Part shown: piece by piece, positions 29,554-38,766 of the stretch
Layout of the letters: every line of letters starts with the position of its first letter
How positions within the stretch are numbered: the first letter of the stretch is position 1
DNA from: Croceibacterium sp. TMG7-5b_MA50
Lineage (GTDB): Bacteria; Pseudomonadota; Alphaproteobacteria; Sphingomonadales; Sphingomonadaceae
DNA: 64,000 nucleotides
Assembly: GCF_039830145.1 (NCBI RefSeq)
Contig: NZ_CP156082.1
Coordinates: 2,312,001 to 2,376,000 of the forward strand
Direction: 5' to 3'
Program-made: the position numbers and the translations under genes
Notes under the pieces: model-generated
What the model saw: only the letters and a program-made list of their open reading frames with translations
Told to the model about the DNA's origin: nothing
Databases searched by the model: none

Positions 29554-30894
29554 ATGGGCACCGGACCCGTCCTGCTGATCGTCGCGGGCAGCATCGCCGC
29601 GCTGATCGTGATGGTGCTGCGGCTGAAGGTGCCTGCCTTCATCGCGCTGCTGGTCGTCGCCCTCGGCACCGGTCTGGTGCTGGGCGGAGAGCCGGGCGCG
29701 GTGCTGGAGGCGGTGCGCAAGGGCACGGGGGAGGCGCTGGGCTTCGTCGCGGTGGTGATCGGCCTCGGCGCCATGCTGGGCGGCTTGCTGGAGGCGAGCG
29801 GCGGGGTCGCGGCCCTCGCCCACCGGCTGCTCGCCGCCTTTGGTGAGAAACGCGCGCCATGGGCGCTGACCGCGATCGGCATCATCGTCGGCGTGCCGCT
29901 GTTCTTCGACGTCGCCTTCATCGTGCTCGCCCCGCTGCTGACCACGCTGTCGCTGCGCGCGGGGCGGCGGGTGACGTTCTTCGCGCTGCCGCTGCTCGCC
30001 GCATTGATGACCATGCACGCGCTGCTGCCGCCGCATCCCGGCCCGGTTGCCGTGGCGGAGCTGATCGGCACCGATTATGGCCTGCTCGCCTTCTATGGGC
30101 TTCTCTGCGGCATTCCTGCGGCAATCGTCGCCGGTCCGGTCTTCGCGCTGCTGGCGCATGGGACGCCGGGCTTCGGCGACCAGGCGCCGCCGCCGCAATT
30201 CGACGAATTGACGCACAGTCTGGCGGCGATCGGCTTCGCCCCGGCGCTGGCGGGAATGCTGGTGCCGCTCGCGCTGATCATGCTGGCCGCGCTGGGCGGC
30301 AGCGCACTGCCCGATGGCGCGCTGAAATCCGCGACAGGCTTCATCGGGCATCCATTCACCGCGCTGATCCTGGCCTGCGGCTTCGTCGGGTTCTGGCTGC
30401 GGCTGGTCGCGGGCGCGCCGCTGACCACGATCTCCACCGTTATGACCCGCGCGCTGGAACCCGCCGGGCTGATGGTCCTCGTCGTCGGGGCGGGCGCGGC
30501 GTACAAGGAGGTGCTGATCCAGTCCGGCGCGGGAGAGCGAATCACGGCGCTGGTCGCCTCCGCCAACCTCAGCGCGCTGGTCTTCGCGTTCCTGCTGGCC
30601 GCCTTCGTGCGGGTGGCGCAGGGGTCGGCCACGGTGGCCATGGTCACCGCCGCCGGCCTTGCCGCCCCGCTGATCGCCGCCGCCGGGCTGACGCCGGGGC
30701 AGGTCGCGCTGGTCACGGTGGCAATCGGCGGCGGCGCCTCGGTCGCCAGCCATGTCAACGACACCGGCTTCTGGCTGGTCAAGCAGTTCCTGGGCCTGAC
30801 GGAGGCCCAGACTTTCCGGAGCTGGACGCTATGTTCGACGATCGCCGGCCTTTCCATGTTCGCCATGGCCGCCCTGCTGTGGCGCTGGGCATGA
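29554..30894 (+). CDS. Gluconate:H+ symporter, GntP family
   Basis: A 446-residue inner-membrane permease with about 12-14 hydrophobic helices. GntP-family features include FFDVAFIVLAPLL, the HALLPPHPGPVA loop near residue 150, and the C-terminal IGGGASVASHVNDTGFWLVKQF motif. It probably imports gluconate or a similar aldonate. It lies between the GH3 gene (3 bp upstream) and the lactonase-like gene (4-bp overlap), supporting a role in taking up the product of periplasmic glucose oxidation. Confidence 0.92.
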   Translation: MGTGPVLLIVAGSIAALIVMVLRLKVPAFIALLVVALGTGLVLGGEPGAVLEAVRKGTGEALGFVAVVIGLGAMLGGLLEASGGVAALAHRLLAAFGEKRAPWALTAIGIIVGVPLFFDVAFIVLAPLLTTLSLRAGRRVTFFALPLLAALMTMHALLPPHPGPVAVAELIGTDYGLLAFYGLLCGIPAAIVAGPVFALLAHGTPGFGDQAPPPQFDELTHSLAAIGFAPALAGMLVPLALIMLAALGGSALPDGALKSATGFIGHPFTALILACGFVGFWLRLVAGAPLTTISTVMTRALEPAGLMVLVVGAGAAYKEVLIQSGAGERITALVASANLSALVFAFLLAAFVRVAQGSATVAMVTAAGLAAPLIAAAGLTPGQVALVTVAIGGGASVASHVNDTGFWLVKQFLGLTEAQTFRSWTLCSTIAGLSMFAMAALLWRWA

Positions 30895-31949
30895 CCAGCC
30901 GCCGCACGTTGCTGAAAGGCGTGGGGCTGGCCGGCCTCGCCGCGCTGCCGCTGGCCGGATGTGCCCGCCTGCAGGAGGTCCGCGGCCGCATTTCCCCGCC
31001 GGCAATGGTGGGCGGGGTCGAGATGTTCGACACCGCCCTGCCCGCGATCATCGATCCCGCCGCGCGGGCGCAGGTGCTGGCGACCAACTACACCTGGGCG
31101 GAGGGGCCGGCATGGGTGGCGGACCAGTCGCCCGTCGGCGGCTACCTGCTGTTCAACGATCCCGGCAACAATGTCATGTACCGCTACCGCCCGGGCGAGG
31201 AGGTCGAGGAGTTTCTCCGCCCGTCCGGCCTGCAGACGCCTGTTCCGCCCGAGATCCGCGAGCCGGGGGCAAACGGCATGGCGATCGACGGCACCGGCCG
31301 GCTGGTGATCGCTGACAGCGGCACCCGTGCGATCGTGGCGATCGATCTTGCCACGCTGGGGCGAACCGTGCTGGCCGACCGGTTCGAAGGGCGGCGGTTC
31401 AACAGCCCCAACGACCTCACCATCGCGCGCGACGGCGCGATCTACTTCACCGATCCGCCCTACGGCTTCGCCGCGGCGGACGAGTCCCCCTTGCGGGAGG
31501 TGGGGGGCAACGGCCTGTATCGGCGGGCACCGGACGGCACGGTACGGCTGCTGGATACGCAGCGCCGTCCCAACGGTGTCGGCCTGTCGCCTGACGAGCG
31601 CACACTGTACCTGGCCCTGTCGGACGAGCAGCGACCGCAAGTGCTGGCTTACCCGCTGGGTCCGGACGGCATGCCGGCGGGCCCAGCGCGGCTGTTCCAC
31701 GACATGACCCGCTTCCATGCCGAAGGACGGCCGGGCCTGCCCGACGGGATGGATGTGGCGGCGGACGGGACGGTGTTCGCCACCGGGCCGGGCGGGGTGC
31801 ATGTGCTGACGCCGGATGGCCGGCTGCTCGGCATCATCGGCACGGGCAGCGCGGTGGCCAATTGCGCGATCGGCCGGTTGGAGGATGGCGGGCGCTGCCT
31901 GTACCTGACGGCGCACACCACCCTGGCGCGAATTGCGCTGAAGGGGTGA
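30891..31949 (+). CDS. SMP-30/gluconolactonase-like lipoprotein
   Basis: A 352-residue six-bladed beta-propeller of the SMP-30/gluconolactonase family, hydrolysing sugar lactones. The leader SRRTLLKGVGLAGLAALPLAGC combines a twin-Arg motif with a lipobox (LAGC), so it is probably a Tat-exported lipoprotein. TWAEGPAW (the metal-binding Glu), NGMAIDGTGRLVIAD, NSPNDLTIARDGAIYFTDPPYG and PDGMDVAADGTVFATG mark the metal site and blades. It ends the operon with a 4-bp overlap to gntP and would turn gluconolactone into gluconate for that permease. Confidence 0.9.
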   Translation: MTSRRTLLKGVGLAGLAALPLAGCARLQEVRGRISPPAMVGGVEMFDTALPAIIDPAARAQVLATNYTWAEGPAWVADQSPVGGYLLFNDPGNNVMYRYRPGEEVEEFLRPSGLQTPVPPEIREPGANGMAIDGTGRLVIADSGTRAIVAIDLATLGRTVLADRFEGRRFNSPNDLTIARDGAIYFTDPPYGFAAADESPLREVGGNGLYRRAPDGTVRLLDTQRRPNGVGLSPDERTLYLALSDEQRPQVLAYPLGPDGMPAGPARLFHDMTRFHAEGRPGLPDGMDVAADGTVFATGPGGVHVLTPDGRLLGIIGTGSAVANCAIGRLEDGGRCLYLTAHTTLARIALKG

Positions 31950-31951
31950 GC

Positions 31952-31973
31952 GGGGCGGCCGGACCGCCGCCCC
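31952..31973. terminator. Possible bidirectional terminator hairpin
   Basis: GGGGCGG and CCGCCCC form a 7-bp stem between the convergent lactonase-like and nuclease genes. It lacks a clear T-run on either side, so it is weak evidence. Confidence 0.35.
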
Positions 31974-31983
31974 ACCCTACCTG

Positions 31984-34900
31984 TCAGGCCCAGGCGAGGT
32001 CTTGCATCTGCACCATGGCCGCGGTCTGGCCGACCGTGCCCATCATGTCGGCGGCGGAGACGCCGATGAAGTCGGCGACCAGTTCGCCGCGGAAGAACAT
32101 CTGCGCGCCTTCGGTGCTGTCCTGGAACGTCACCTGCCGCATGGGCACGCCGAGGGCGAGGCTGTCCTCCGTCACGTCGAAGTCCAGCACCCGGTCGATG
32201 CCCTGGTTGGCGCCGCTGAAGCGGAACGTATCCGCCCCGTTGCCGCCCGACAGGATGTCGTTGCCGCGGCCGCCATCCAGGATGTCGTTGCCGTTGCCGC
32301 CTTCCAGCGTGTCGGCGCCATTGCCGCCCAGCAGGATGTCGTTGCCGGCACCGCCGAACAGCGAATCGTCGCCCCCGGCACCGTCCAGCAGATCGTCACC
32401 AGCATTGCCGAACAGGAAGTCCTGCCCGCTCTTGCCGTTGATGATGTCGTCGCCACCAAGCCCGCTGATGTTGTTGAACTGCCCGGCACGGGCGTTCAGC
32501 GTGTCCGCCTGCGCGGTGCCGTAGGCGGTGAAGCCGGCGGCCACGCCGTCGATCACGACCTCGATGGAGGAGACGCGGAACTCGTACTCCTGCGATGCCA
32601 GCACCTCGTACACGCCGGTGTCGAGGATCGTCGCCACGGCCACGTTGTTGGCATAGACGATCGTGTCGCCCTCAACCTCCTCGTACCGCACCCGGCCACC
32701 GCCCAGCGTGTCGATCCGGAAGCTGTCGCCATCCTCCCAATCGGTGATCGTGGCGTAGCTGGCGTTGAGGAACGCCCCGCTGACCACGAAGGTGTCCGCA
32801 CCCGCGCCACCTGTCAGCGTGTTGTTGCCGCGACCGGCATACAGCAGGTCGTTGCCGGCAAGACCCTGTAGCACGTCGTCGCCATCCGTCCCGGTCAGCA
32901 CGTCGTTGCCGTCCGTGCCCACCACCTGATTGCGCAGGTCGAAGTTGAAGCGCGCCACGACCGGATCGTGGTCGCTCGCCCGCTGGGCATCGCTGAATTC
33001 GGCATTGATGTGGACGATGTCGACTTCCGCGTTCTGGAACAGCCCGCCGGTTGCCAGCAGGTTGTCGAGCGACTGGGAATTGCCCTCGAACAGGTAGGAA
33101 TAGACCTCCTCCGGTGCGAGCAGCGCCTCGGGCAGGCTGGTGAACACGCCGCCCTGCGCCGGGTCGGTCAGCTGTTGCTGGAATGCCTCGAAATAGAACC
33201 CGTTGAAGTCGCCCGCGACCACGTATTCGCCGTCGGGATCGGTGGCGAGCCGGTCGTTGACCCATGCCTTCACCGCCGCCGCCTGCGCCAGACGCGCCGC
33301 CTCCCCGCCATTGGCGGGCGGCTGCGTGTCGCCATACAGCGGGTTGCTGCCGCCGCGCGACGTGAAGTGGACGTTGATGGCGGTGAATTGCTGGCCGAAG
33401 AAGTCGAACGTCGCCGCCAGTGGGTTGCGGCTGCCGTTGAAGGCCGCATCCTCGATCAGCTGCAGGCTCCCTTCCACCAGCGTGACCCGTTCCGGATTGT
33501 AGAAATATCCGTTGCGGATGTTGCCGCCGGGTTCACCCCCGGTGCTGCCGGGCACGGTCGGCGCGATCTCCGCATAGGCGTAGGTCGGGCCACCGGCATC
33601 CTGGATGGCGCGGATCAGCGCATCGGCTGTCGCCTGAGCGGACAGGTTGGGGCCAGCCCCCGCGCCGTCCGCGTCCTGCAGTTCCTGCGCGGCGATGATG
33701 TCGGGGCTCTTCAGGTTGTTGACGATATCCGCGGCCAGCGCGTCGAAGCGGTCGGGCGTGCCGTCCGTGCTCTCCTCCGTCGCGGCGAGGTTCTCCATGT
33801 TGTAATTGGCGAAGGTGAGGCTGTCGGCATCACCGACGAGGTCCGTCACCTCCCGGTTGAGCGTGGTGTCGCGCGTGACGGTCACCGCCTCCGTCACCTG
33901 CACCTCGTAATAGTTGAAGGCGTAGTTCACGACGCCCGTCACATTGGCGAGCTGGTCACCGGTGGTGAAATCGGGCGCGAAGCCTGGCAACAACCCGTCC
34001 TCCAGCTGGATCTTCTCCGGATTGTAGTCCCCGTCGGAGATGGTGATGCCGCCGCGATCGTTTAGGCCGGTCGCGCCCTGACCCAGGCTGGCGACCACGT
34101 CGGTCTCGCCAAAGCCATTGGTGCTGGCCACCACCTGCGGCGTCTCTACCGTGACGCGCATGCCTTCCAGCGCTTCCCAGAAATCGATGCCGTCGGTCGT
34201 GGGGTCGAAGCTGGTCAGGCCATCATCGTCGATCACCTCGCTCGGCGGCAGGATGCCGTTCGCGCCGATCAGCACCGCGCCGGGCAGCGCAACGCCGCTC
34301 TCCACCACGGTGACGGTCGGATTGACGATCTCCGTCAGGCTGAGTGCGCCCGGCGCAGCTTGATATTCCGCAACCTGCCCGCCGACGTTGGCTCGGTCGC
34401 CCACCGCCACGGTGGGCGCAGTGCCGGTGAACACGAACACCGCGTCGCTGGTGGCGGCATCACCGTCACCGGTGGCATCCTGCAGGTAGAAGCCGTTGCC
34501 GGCGACCGCCGTGACCACGCCCGTGGTGGTGACGACCTGCCCGGCATATTCTGACCGGTGTCCGGCGCCCTGGATCTGCATGATGGTCAGCGCCAGCGGA
34601 TCGTCATTGACGATCAGGCCGATGGCGGAACCGTCGGTGATGGTTATGGCACCCTGCGGGTTGGCGAGCACCAAGCTCAGCGTCTCGTTGCCCTCACCCG
34701 CGATGTCGCCCGCGATCTCCACGGTGACGAGCGCGCTGGTCTGGCCCGCGGCGAAGCTGACGGTGCCTGCCAGCACGGCGCCCGGCGCCAGGTCGGCGGC
34801 ATCGGCGGTGCCGTCCAGCACCACCTGCCAGTCGACGCTCGCCTCCGCGCCCAGGCCGCCCGCGCGGCGGACGGTGAACTGTAGCAGGCTGGTGCCGCTG

Positions 34901-36495
34901 TCCCCTTCGGTGACGCTGGCATCACCCACGCGCACCTGCCCGGTCTCGCCCGCGCCGATGATGTCCTGCCCGGCATTCAGCGATCCGGCGGTGGCCGTCA
35001 CCGGCCCGGTCCAGTCGAAATCGGCCCCGGCAGCGCCCGCCCCGGTGCGCTGCAGTGACAGCCCCTCCGGCTCGCCCGCTTCGGCAACGCCCATGTCGAT
35101 GCTGGTGAGCCCGGCAGCCGGACCGTCGGCGGCGGTGATGACCCCTTCGTAGGACAGGAATTCCAGCACGGTGCCATCCGGCCCGATCAGCGCCAGGCCA
35201 TCTGCGGCGCCGTTCTGGATCGCGTTGACCGGCAGCGGGAAGGCCAGCGCGCCGTAGCCCTCGCCCTCGTCATCGATCACGCCTGAGAGCGCCAGCGTGC
35301 GGTAGCTGACCGCCGCATCGGCACCGTTGCTGCCGTTGTAGAACACCACAGTATAGCCGGTCAGGTCGGTACCCGCGATACCGGCGATCTCCACCAGCTC
35401 GTCGATGTCGGTGCCGATGTCGTCGTAATGCAGCTCGTTGATCCAGATATTGGCGAGCGTGGCCGGCGGCGCGATATCATCATTGGTGATCGTGCCGGTT
35501 GCCTGCGCGGAGCCGAGCGTGGCGCCACCGACCGGATCGGACAGCGTGACGGTGAAGCTCTCGTCCGCCTCGAAAGCGGTGTCGCCGGCGATCTGCAAGG
35601 TGATCGTCGCGCTGGTCGCGCCATCGGCGAAGGCCACCGTGCCGGTCAGCGGCTGCCCGCCCGCGAAATCGGCCGCGTCCGTCGTGCCTAGGCCGAGCGT
35701 CCAAGTGGCGGAGACCGCCCCGTCGCTGCCGCCGCTGCGAGTGACGGTGAAGCTGATCGCGGTGGTACCGGCATCGCCCTCCGCAACGGAGGCATCGGCG
35801 ATCGCCAGCGTTCCCGCCGCGGGTTCCGGCGTGCCGCCGCCGGCGGCGGTAGTGACCACGATATTGTCGAGGCCGAATTCGTCCCGGCTGCCGCTGCCGC
35901 CGACATCGTCCCCGGCGAAGCGGACGTAGAACGTCGCGCCCGACGCGATGGTGCTGCCGAAGGTCAGCGTACCGGAACGGGCGAATGCCTGCACGCCCAA
36001 GCCGTCCGCCGCTTCGGGAGAGACATAGTCGAATGCGCTGGCCCTCGACCAATTAGTGCCGTCGGCGGAAATCTCCACGAACAGGCTGTTGGACCGTGCC
36101 TGATCGTTCAGGACCAGCAGGTCGTACGACAGGGCGAAGCTGGTGCCCGCCGCGCCGCTGTTGACCAGCGCCATGGTGAAGGTGCCCGGCGTCCAGTCCG
36201 TGCCGCCCGGCTGAATCCACAGTGCGGTGTCGCCCGCGCCACGGTCCAGCGCATAGAGGCCACCTGTCGTGACGCCGCCCGCCGTGATGCCGCGCGCGAA
36301 GTCGCCGCCTGCAAATGTACCGCCGAACGCGCCATCACCATCGCTCATCCCCATCAGGCGATAGGTGTCGCTGTCCAGCTGCCCGGCGCCGGGCTCCGCC
36401 GCGAACCCCGCGCCGGCAAAGCCGCTGAAATCCTGGCTCAGCAGGGTGACGATGGACGGATCGCCGATGGCGGCGAGCAGATCGAGATAGGCCAT
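31984..36495 (-). CDS. Large RTX-type extracellular nuclease (ExeM/NucH-like)
   Basis: A 1503-residue multidomain protein with no N-terminal signal peptide. In order: an N-terminal beta domain (1-220), a Calx-beta domain (~228-340), a lamin-tail-like domain (WINELHYDDIGTDIDELVEIAG, ~345-520), a second Calx-beta domain (~535-640), an OB-fold region (~650-880), an endonuclease/exonuclease/phosphatase domain (~893-1185), and two blocks of glycine/aspartate RTX repeats (~1192-1240 and ~1328-1427). The EEP catalytic motifs NYNMENL, QELQDADG, GDFNGF and SDHDPV are intact. The RTX repeats and C-terminus suggest calcium-dependent folding and type I secretion; no type I exporter genes are in the window. 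Likely roles are extracellular DNA degradation or phosphate scavenging. Confidence 0.9.
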   Translation of the reverse strand: MAYLDLLAAIGDPSIVTLLSQDFSGFAGAGFAAEPGAGQLDSDTYRLMGMSDGDGAFGGTFAGGDFARGITAGGVTTGGLYALDRGAGDTALWIQPGGTDWTPGTFTMALVNSGAAGTSFALSYDLLVLNDQARSNSLFVEISADGTNWSRASAFDYVSPEAADGLGVQAFARSGTLTFGSTIASGATFYVRFAGDDVGGSGSRDEFGLDNIVVTTAAGGGTPEPAAGTLAIADASVAEGDAGTTAISFTVTRSGGSDGAVSATWTLGLGTTDAADFAGGQPLTGTVAFADGATSATITLQIAGDTAFEADESFTVTLSDPVGGATLGSAQATGTITNDDIAPPATLANIWINELHYDDIGTDIDELVEIAGIAGTDLTGYTVVFYNGSNGADAAVSYRTLALSGVIDDEGEGYGALAFPLPVNAIQNGAADGLALIGPDGTVLEFLSYEGVITAADGPAAGLTSIDMGVAEAGEPEGLSLQRTGAGAAGADFDWTGPVTATAGSLNAGQDIIGAGETGQVRVGDASVTEGDSGTSLLQFTVRRAGGLGAEASVDWQVVLDGTADAADLAPGAVLAGTVSFAAGQTSALVTVEIAGDIAGEGNETLSLVLANPQGAITITDGSAIGLIVNDDPLALTIMQIQGAGHRSEYAGQVVTTTGVVTAVAGNGFYLQDATGDGDAATSDAVFVFTGTAPTVAVGDRANVGGQVAEYQAAPGALSLTEIVNPTVTVVESGVALPGAVLIGANGILPPSEVIDDDGLTSFDPTTDGIDFWEALEGMRVTVETPQVVASTNGFGETDVVASLGQGATGLNDRGGITISDGDYNPEKIQLEDGLLPGFAPDFTTGDQLANVTGVVNYAFNYYEVQVTEAVTVTRDTTLNREVTDLVGDADSLTFANYNMENLAATEESTDGTPDRFDALAADIVNNLKSPDIIAAQELQDADGAGAGPNLSAQATADALIRAIQDAGGPTYAYAEIAPTVPGSTGGEPGGNIRNGYFYNPERVTLVEGSLQLIEDAAFNGSRNPLAATFDFFGQQFTAINVHFTSRGGSNPLYGDTQPPANGGEAARLAQAAAVKAWVNDRLATDPDGEYVVAGDFNGFYFEAFQQQLTDPAQGGVFTSLPEALLAPEEVYSYLFEGNSQSLDNLLATGGLFQNAEVDIVHINAEFSDAQRASDHDPVVARFNFDLRNQVVGTDGNDVLTGTDGDDVLQGLAGNDLLYAGRGNNTLTGGAGADTFVVSGAFLNASYATITDWEDGDSFRIDTLGGGRVRYEEVEGDTIVYANNVAVATILDTGVYEVLASQEYEFRVSSIEVVIDGVAAGFTAYGTAQADTLNARAGQFNNISGLGGDDIINGKSGQDFLFGNAGDDLLDGAGGDDSLFGGAGNDILLGGNGADTLEGGNGNDILDGGRGNDILSGGNGADTFRFSGANQGIDRVLDFDVTEDSLALGVPMRQVTFQDSTEGAQMFFRGELVADFIGVSAADMMGTVGQTAAMVQMQDLAWA

Positions 36496-36701
36496 GAGAA
36501 ATCGTCCCCCGGGAAGGCATGCAGTGCGATTCGCGCGCGGACGGTAATCGGCGCCGCGGCAACCGGCGAGATGGTTAGAAAGGGATTAAGAAAGATATGC
36601 GACACTTTGCGTAACTGGCGGATCGCGGCACGCCCCCTGTCGTGCCGCCCGCCCCTTTGCTATGGCGCGGCCATGGATGCCGTCCCCTGCCCCGCCTGGC
36701 C

Positions 36702-37427
36702 ATGCTGACCGCGCTGATCCTGTCGGCCGCGGCGATGGTGGGCATCGTGGCGCTGCGTTATTTGCTGGTCAGCGGCGCCTTCGCGCTTGCCACCCGGCGA
36801 GTCCGCCCGGGCCTGTACCAGGGGCTGGGGCCGCAGATCCGGCGGGAGATCGCCTGGTCGCTGTCGGCCGCCCTCGTCTATGGCGTGCCGGCGGGGATCG
36901 TCGCCTGGGGCTGGCAGGAGCATGGCTGGACGCGGATCTATGCCGATGTCGACGCGTGGCCGCTGTGGTGGTTGCCCGCCTCGCTGTTCGTGTACCTGTT
37001 CGCGCACGACACCTGGTTCTACTGGACGCACCGGCTGATGCACCGGCCCCGGCTGTTCAAGGCCATGCATGCGGTGCACCACGCCAGCCGTCCGCCGACG
37101 GCGTGGGCAGCGATGGCGTTCCACTGGACCGAGTCGCTGACGGGAGCGCTGGTGATCCCGGTGCTGGTGTTCATCGTGCCGATCCACCTCGCCGTGCTGG
37201 GTCTGGTCTTGACGACGATGACGATTATGGGCGTAACCAACCATATGGGGTGGGAATTGTTCCCACGCTGGCTCGTTCACTCCCGGTTGGGCGGATGGCT
37301 GATAACGGCCAGCCACCACCAGCGGCATCATGAAGAGTACCAATGCAATTACGGCCTCTATTTCCGATTCTGGGATCGTCTGTGCGGCACGGATCGCGGC
37401 CTGTCGCGGCGGTGGCTGCCGCACTGA
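36702..37427 (+). CDS. Sterol desaturase/fatty acid hydroxylase family membrane protein
   Basis: A 241-residue integral membrane di-iron hydroxylase. The histidine boxes are HDTWFYWTHRLMH, HAVHHAS and SHHQRHHEEYQCNYG, set among four or five hydrophobic helices. Family members hydroxylate or desaturate lipids, carotenoids or sterol-like substrates; which one applies here is unknown. The ATG at 36702 gives the family N-terminus; an earlier in-frame start at 36642 is less likely. The next gene begins 85 bp before this one ends. Confidence 0.88.
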   Translation: MLTALILSAAAMVGIVALRYLLVSGAFALATRRVRPGLYQGLGPQIRREIAWSLSAALVYGVPAGIVAWGWQEHGWTRIYADVDAWPLWWLPASLFVYLFAHDTWFYWTHRLMHRPRLFKAMHAVHHASRPPTAWAAMAFHWTESLTGALVIPVLVFIVPIHLAVLGLVLTTMTIMGVTNHMGWELFPRWLVHSRLGGWLITASHHQRHHEEYQCNYGLYFRFWDRLCGTDRGLSRRWLPH

Positions 37428-37885
37428 TCTGGCTGGGGACCGGCGGTGCCGCGCCGGCTGATGATGGGGCAGATGTCGGCGCGGTCCGTGCCGCTGGGCG
37501 GGGCGTCACGGTGCGGGTGGCGGTGACCGCGCTGCGCAACCACGATGGCGTGGTGATGGCCTGCATGACCACGAACGAGGGACTGTTCCCCCGCTGCCGC
37601 GGTGATACCGCATCGTACCGCGCCAACGTGCCTGCGGGCAGCGCGCCGGAGACGGTCACCATCACCTTCACCGATGTGCGCCCCGGCACCTACGCCATCG
37701 CGCTGCTGCATGACGAGAACGGCAACGGCAAGGCCGACCGCGCCATCTCCATGATCCCGCGCGAAGGCTACGGCTTCTCCAACGATGCACCCGTGCGGAT
37801 GGGCCCGCCCAAGTTCGACGCCGCGGCCTTCACCGTCGGGGCGCAGCCGGTGCGCCAGACGATCCGCATGCGCTACATGCTGTAG
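37343..37885 (+). CDS. DUF2141 family secreted protein
   Basis: A 180-residue protein with a hydrophobic export signal around residues 18-37 (PVAAVAAALIWLGTGGAAPA) and a DUF2141 beta-sandwich domain containing DVRPGTYAIALLHDENGNGKAD and EGYGFSNDAP. The function of the family is unknown; the DENGNGKAD loop looks calcium-binding. The ATG at 37343 has GAAGAG upstream but overlaps the hydroxylase gene by 85 bp; a GTG at 37382 would shorten the overlap to 46 bp and still give a good signal peptide. The overlap suggests co-expression. Confidence 0.8.
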   Translation: MQLRPLFPILGSSVRHGSRPVAAVAAALIWLGTGGAAPADDGADVGAVRAAGRGVTVRVAVTALRNHDGVVMACMTTNEGLFPRCRGDTASYRANVPAGSAPETVTITFTDVRPGTYAIALLHDENGNGKADRAISMIPREGYGFSNDAPVRMGPPKFDAAAFTVGAQPVRQTIRMRYML

Positions 37886-37970
37886 GCAGGGCCGCTCTTT
37901 ACCGATCCTTCACCTGCGTCCCGCCATGCTGCGAGCCGGTATCATCGCCGACACGCATTGGGGCACCCGC

Positions 37971-38765
37971 ATGGAATTCCGGCCGATCGTCGCCGAAACA
38001 CAAGCTTTCCAGGAAGGTGAGGAGGATGGCGGCCTCACCTGCGGCGCCGCCTTCACCGGTCAGGGTGAGCGGCGGATGCAGGTCCGTGCCTATAACCATT
38101 GGGTCAGCCTGCTGGCCGATGCCCGTTTGCCGCAGATCGACACGCTGGACCCGGCCGCGCTGCCGGGCTTCGCCGCCAATGCCGTGCTGCTGCACGTGCC
38201 CGGCGGCACCGCCGATCCGGCGATCGCCTGGCTGGGTAGCGCCCTGGCGGAGGAGTGCGGTGCCGCCGGCCTTGCGCCCAGCCATCTGCGCGACGCGCCC
38301 GCCGGTTCGCTGTTGGCGCGGGTGGCGGATCATTACCGCGCCATCGTGGACAGCGGCGCGCCTGCCGGGTTCGAGGCGGAGTTCGTGGGCCTGCGCGGCG
38401 CGACCATGCTGTATCGCGGCATCCTGCTGCCCTTCACCGCCGATGGCCTAACCCCCACCCACGTGCTGGCGGTGATCAACTGGAAGGAGCTGGCGGGCGA
38501 GCAGCTGGAGGCGCAGATCGCGCGCGAGATGGCCCGTGCCATGCGCCGCGATCGTGCGCCGCTCAGCGCCACCCTGCTGACCGATTGGGCCGATGGCCCC
38601 GGTCTGGACTCGGTGGCATCCGCCGACATCACCGTGGTGGAGCCGGCGGGCGAGCTGGTCCTGCTGCTGGTCCGCCGCGATCCCGCAGGCGGCGAGCACC
38701 TGCTGGGCGAGGTGCCCGCCGACCCGCAACTGATCGCCGCGGCGGCGCAGCGGCTTGGCGTGTGA
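37971..38765 (+). CDS. PAS-like sensor-type protein of unknown role
   Basis: A 264-residue soluble protein. Residues ~40-70 (AYNHWVSLLADARLPQIDTLDPAALPGF) and ~135-190 (RVADHYRAIVDSGAPAGFEAEF, MLYRGILLPFTADG) resemble the PAS_5 domain of alphaproteobacterial sensory proteins. The remainder is Ala-rich and helical, without an output domain I recognise. The ATG at 37971 is preferred because the frame upstream does not look coding. It ends 1 bp from the convergent M56 protease gene. Confidence 0.65.
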   Translation: MEFRPIVAETQAFQEGEEDGGLTCGAAFTGQGERRMQVRAYNHWVSLLADARLPQIDTLDPAALPGFAANAVLLHVPGGTADPAIAWLGSALAEECGAAGLAPSHLRDAPAGSLLARVADHYRAIVDSGAPAGFEAEFVGLRGATMLYRGILLPFTADGLTPTHVLAVINWKELAGEQLEAQIAREMARAMRRDRAPLSATLLTDWADGPGLDSVASADITVVEPAGELVLLLVRRDPAGGEHLLGEVPADPQLIAAAAQRLGV

Positions 38766-38766
38766 C

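Noticed and set aside
27214-30753. 1179-codon antisense open frame opposite the GH3 and GntP genes
   Set aside because: Composition is dominated by Arg, Gln, His and Gly, with no domains, and the sense strand carries catalytic motifs of two known families.
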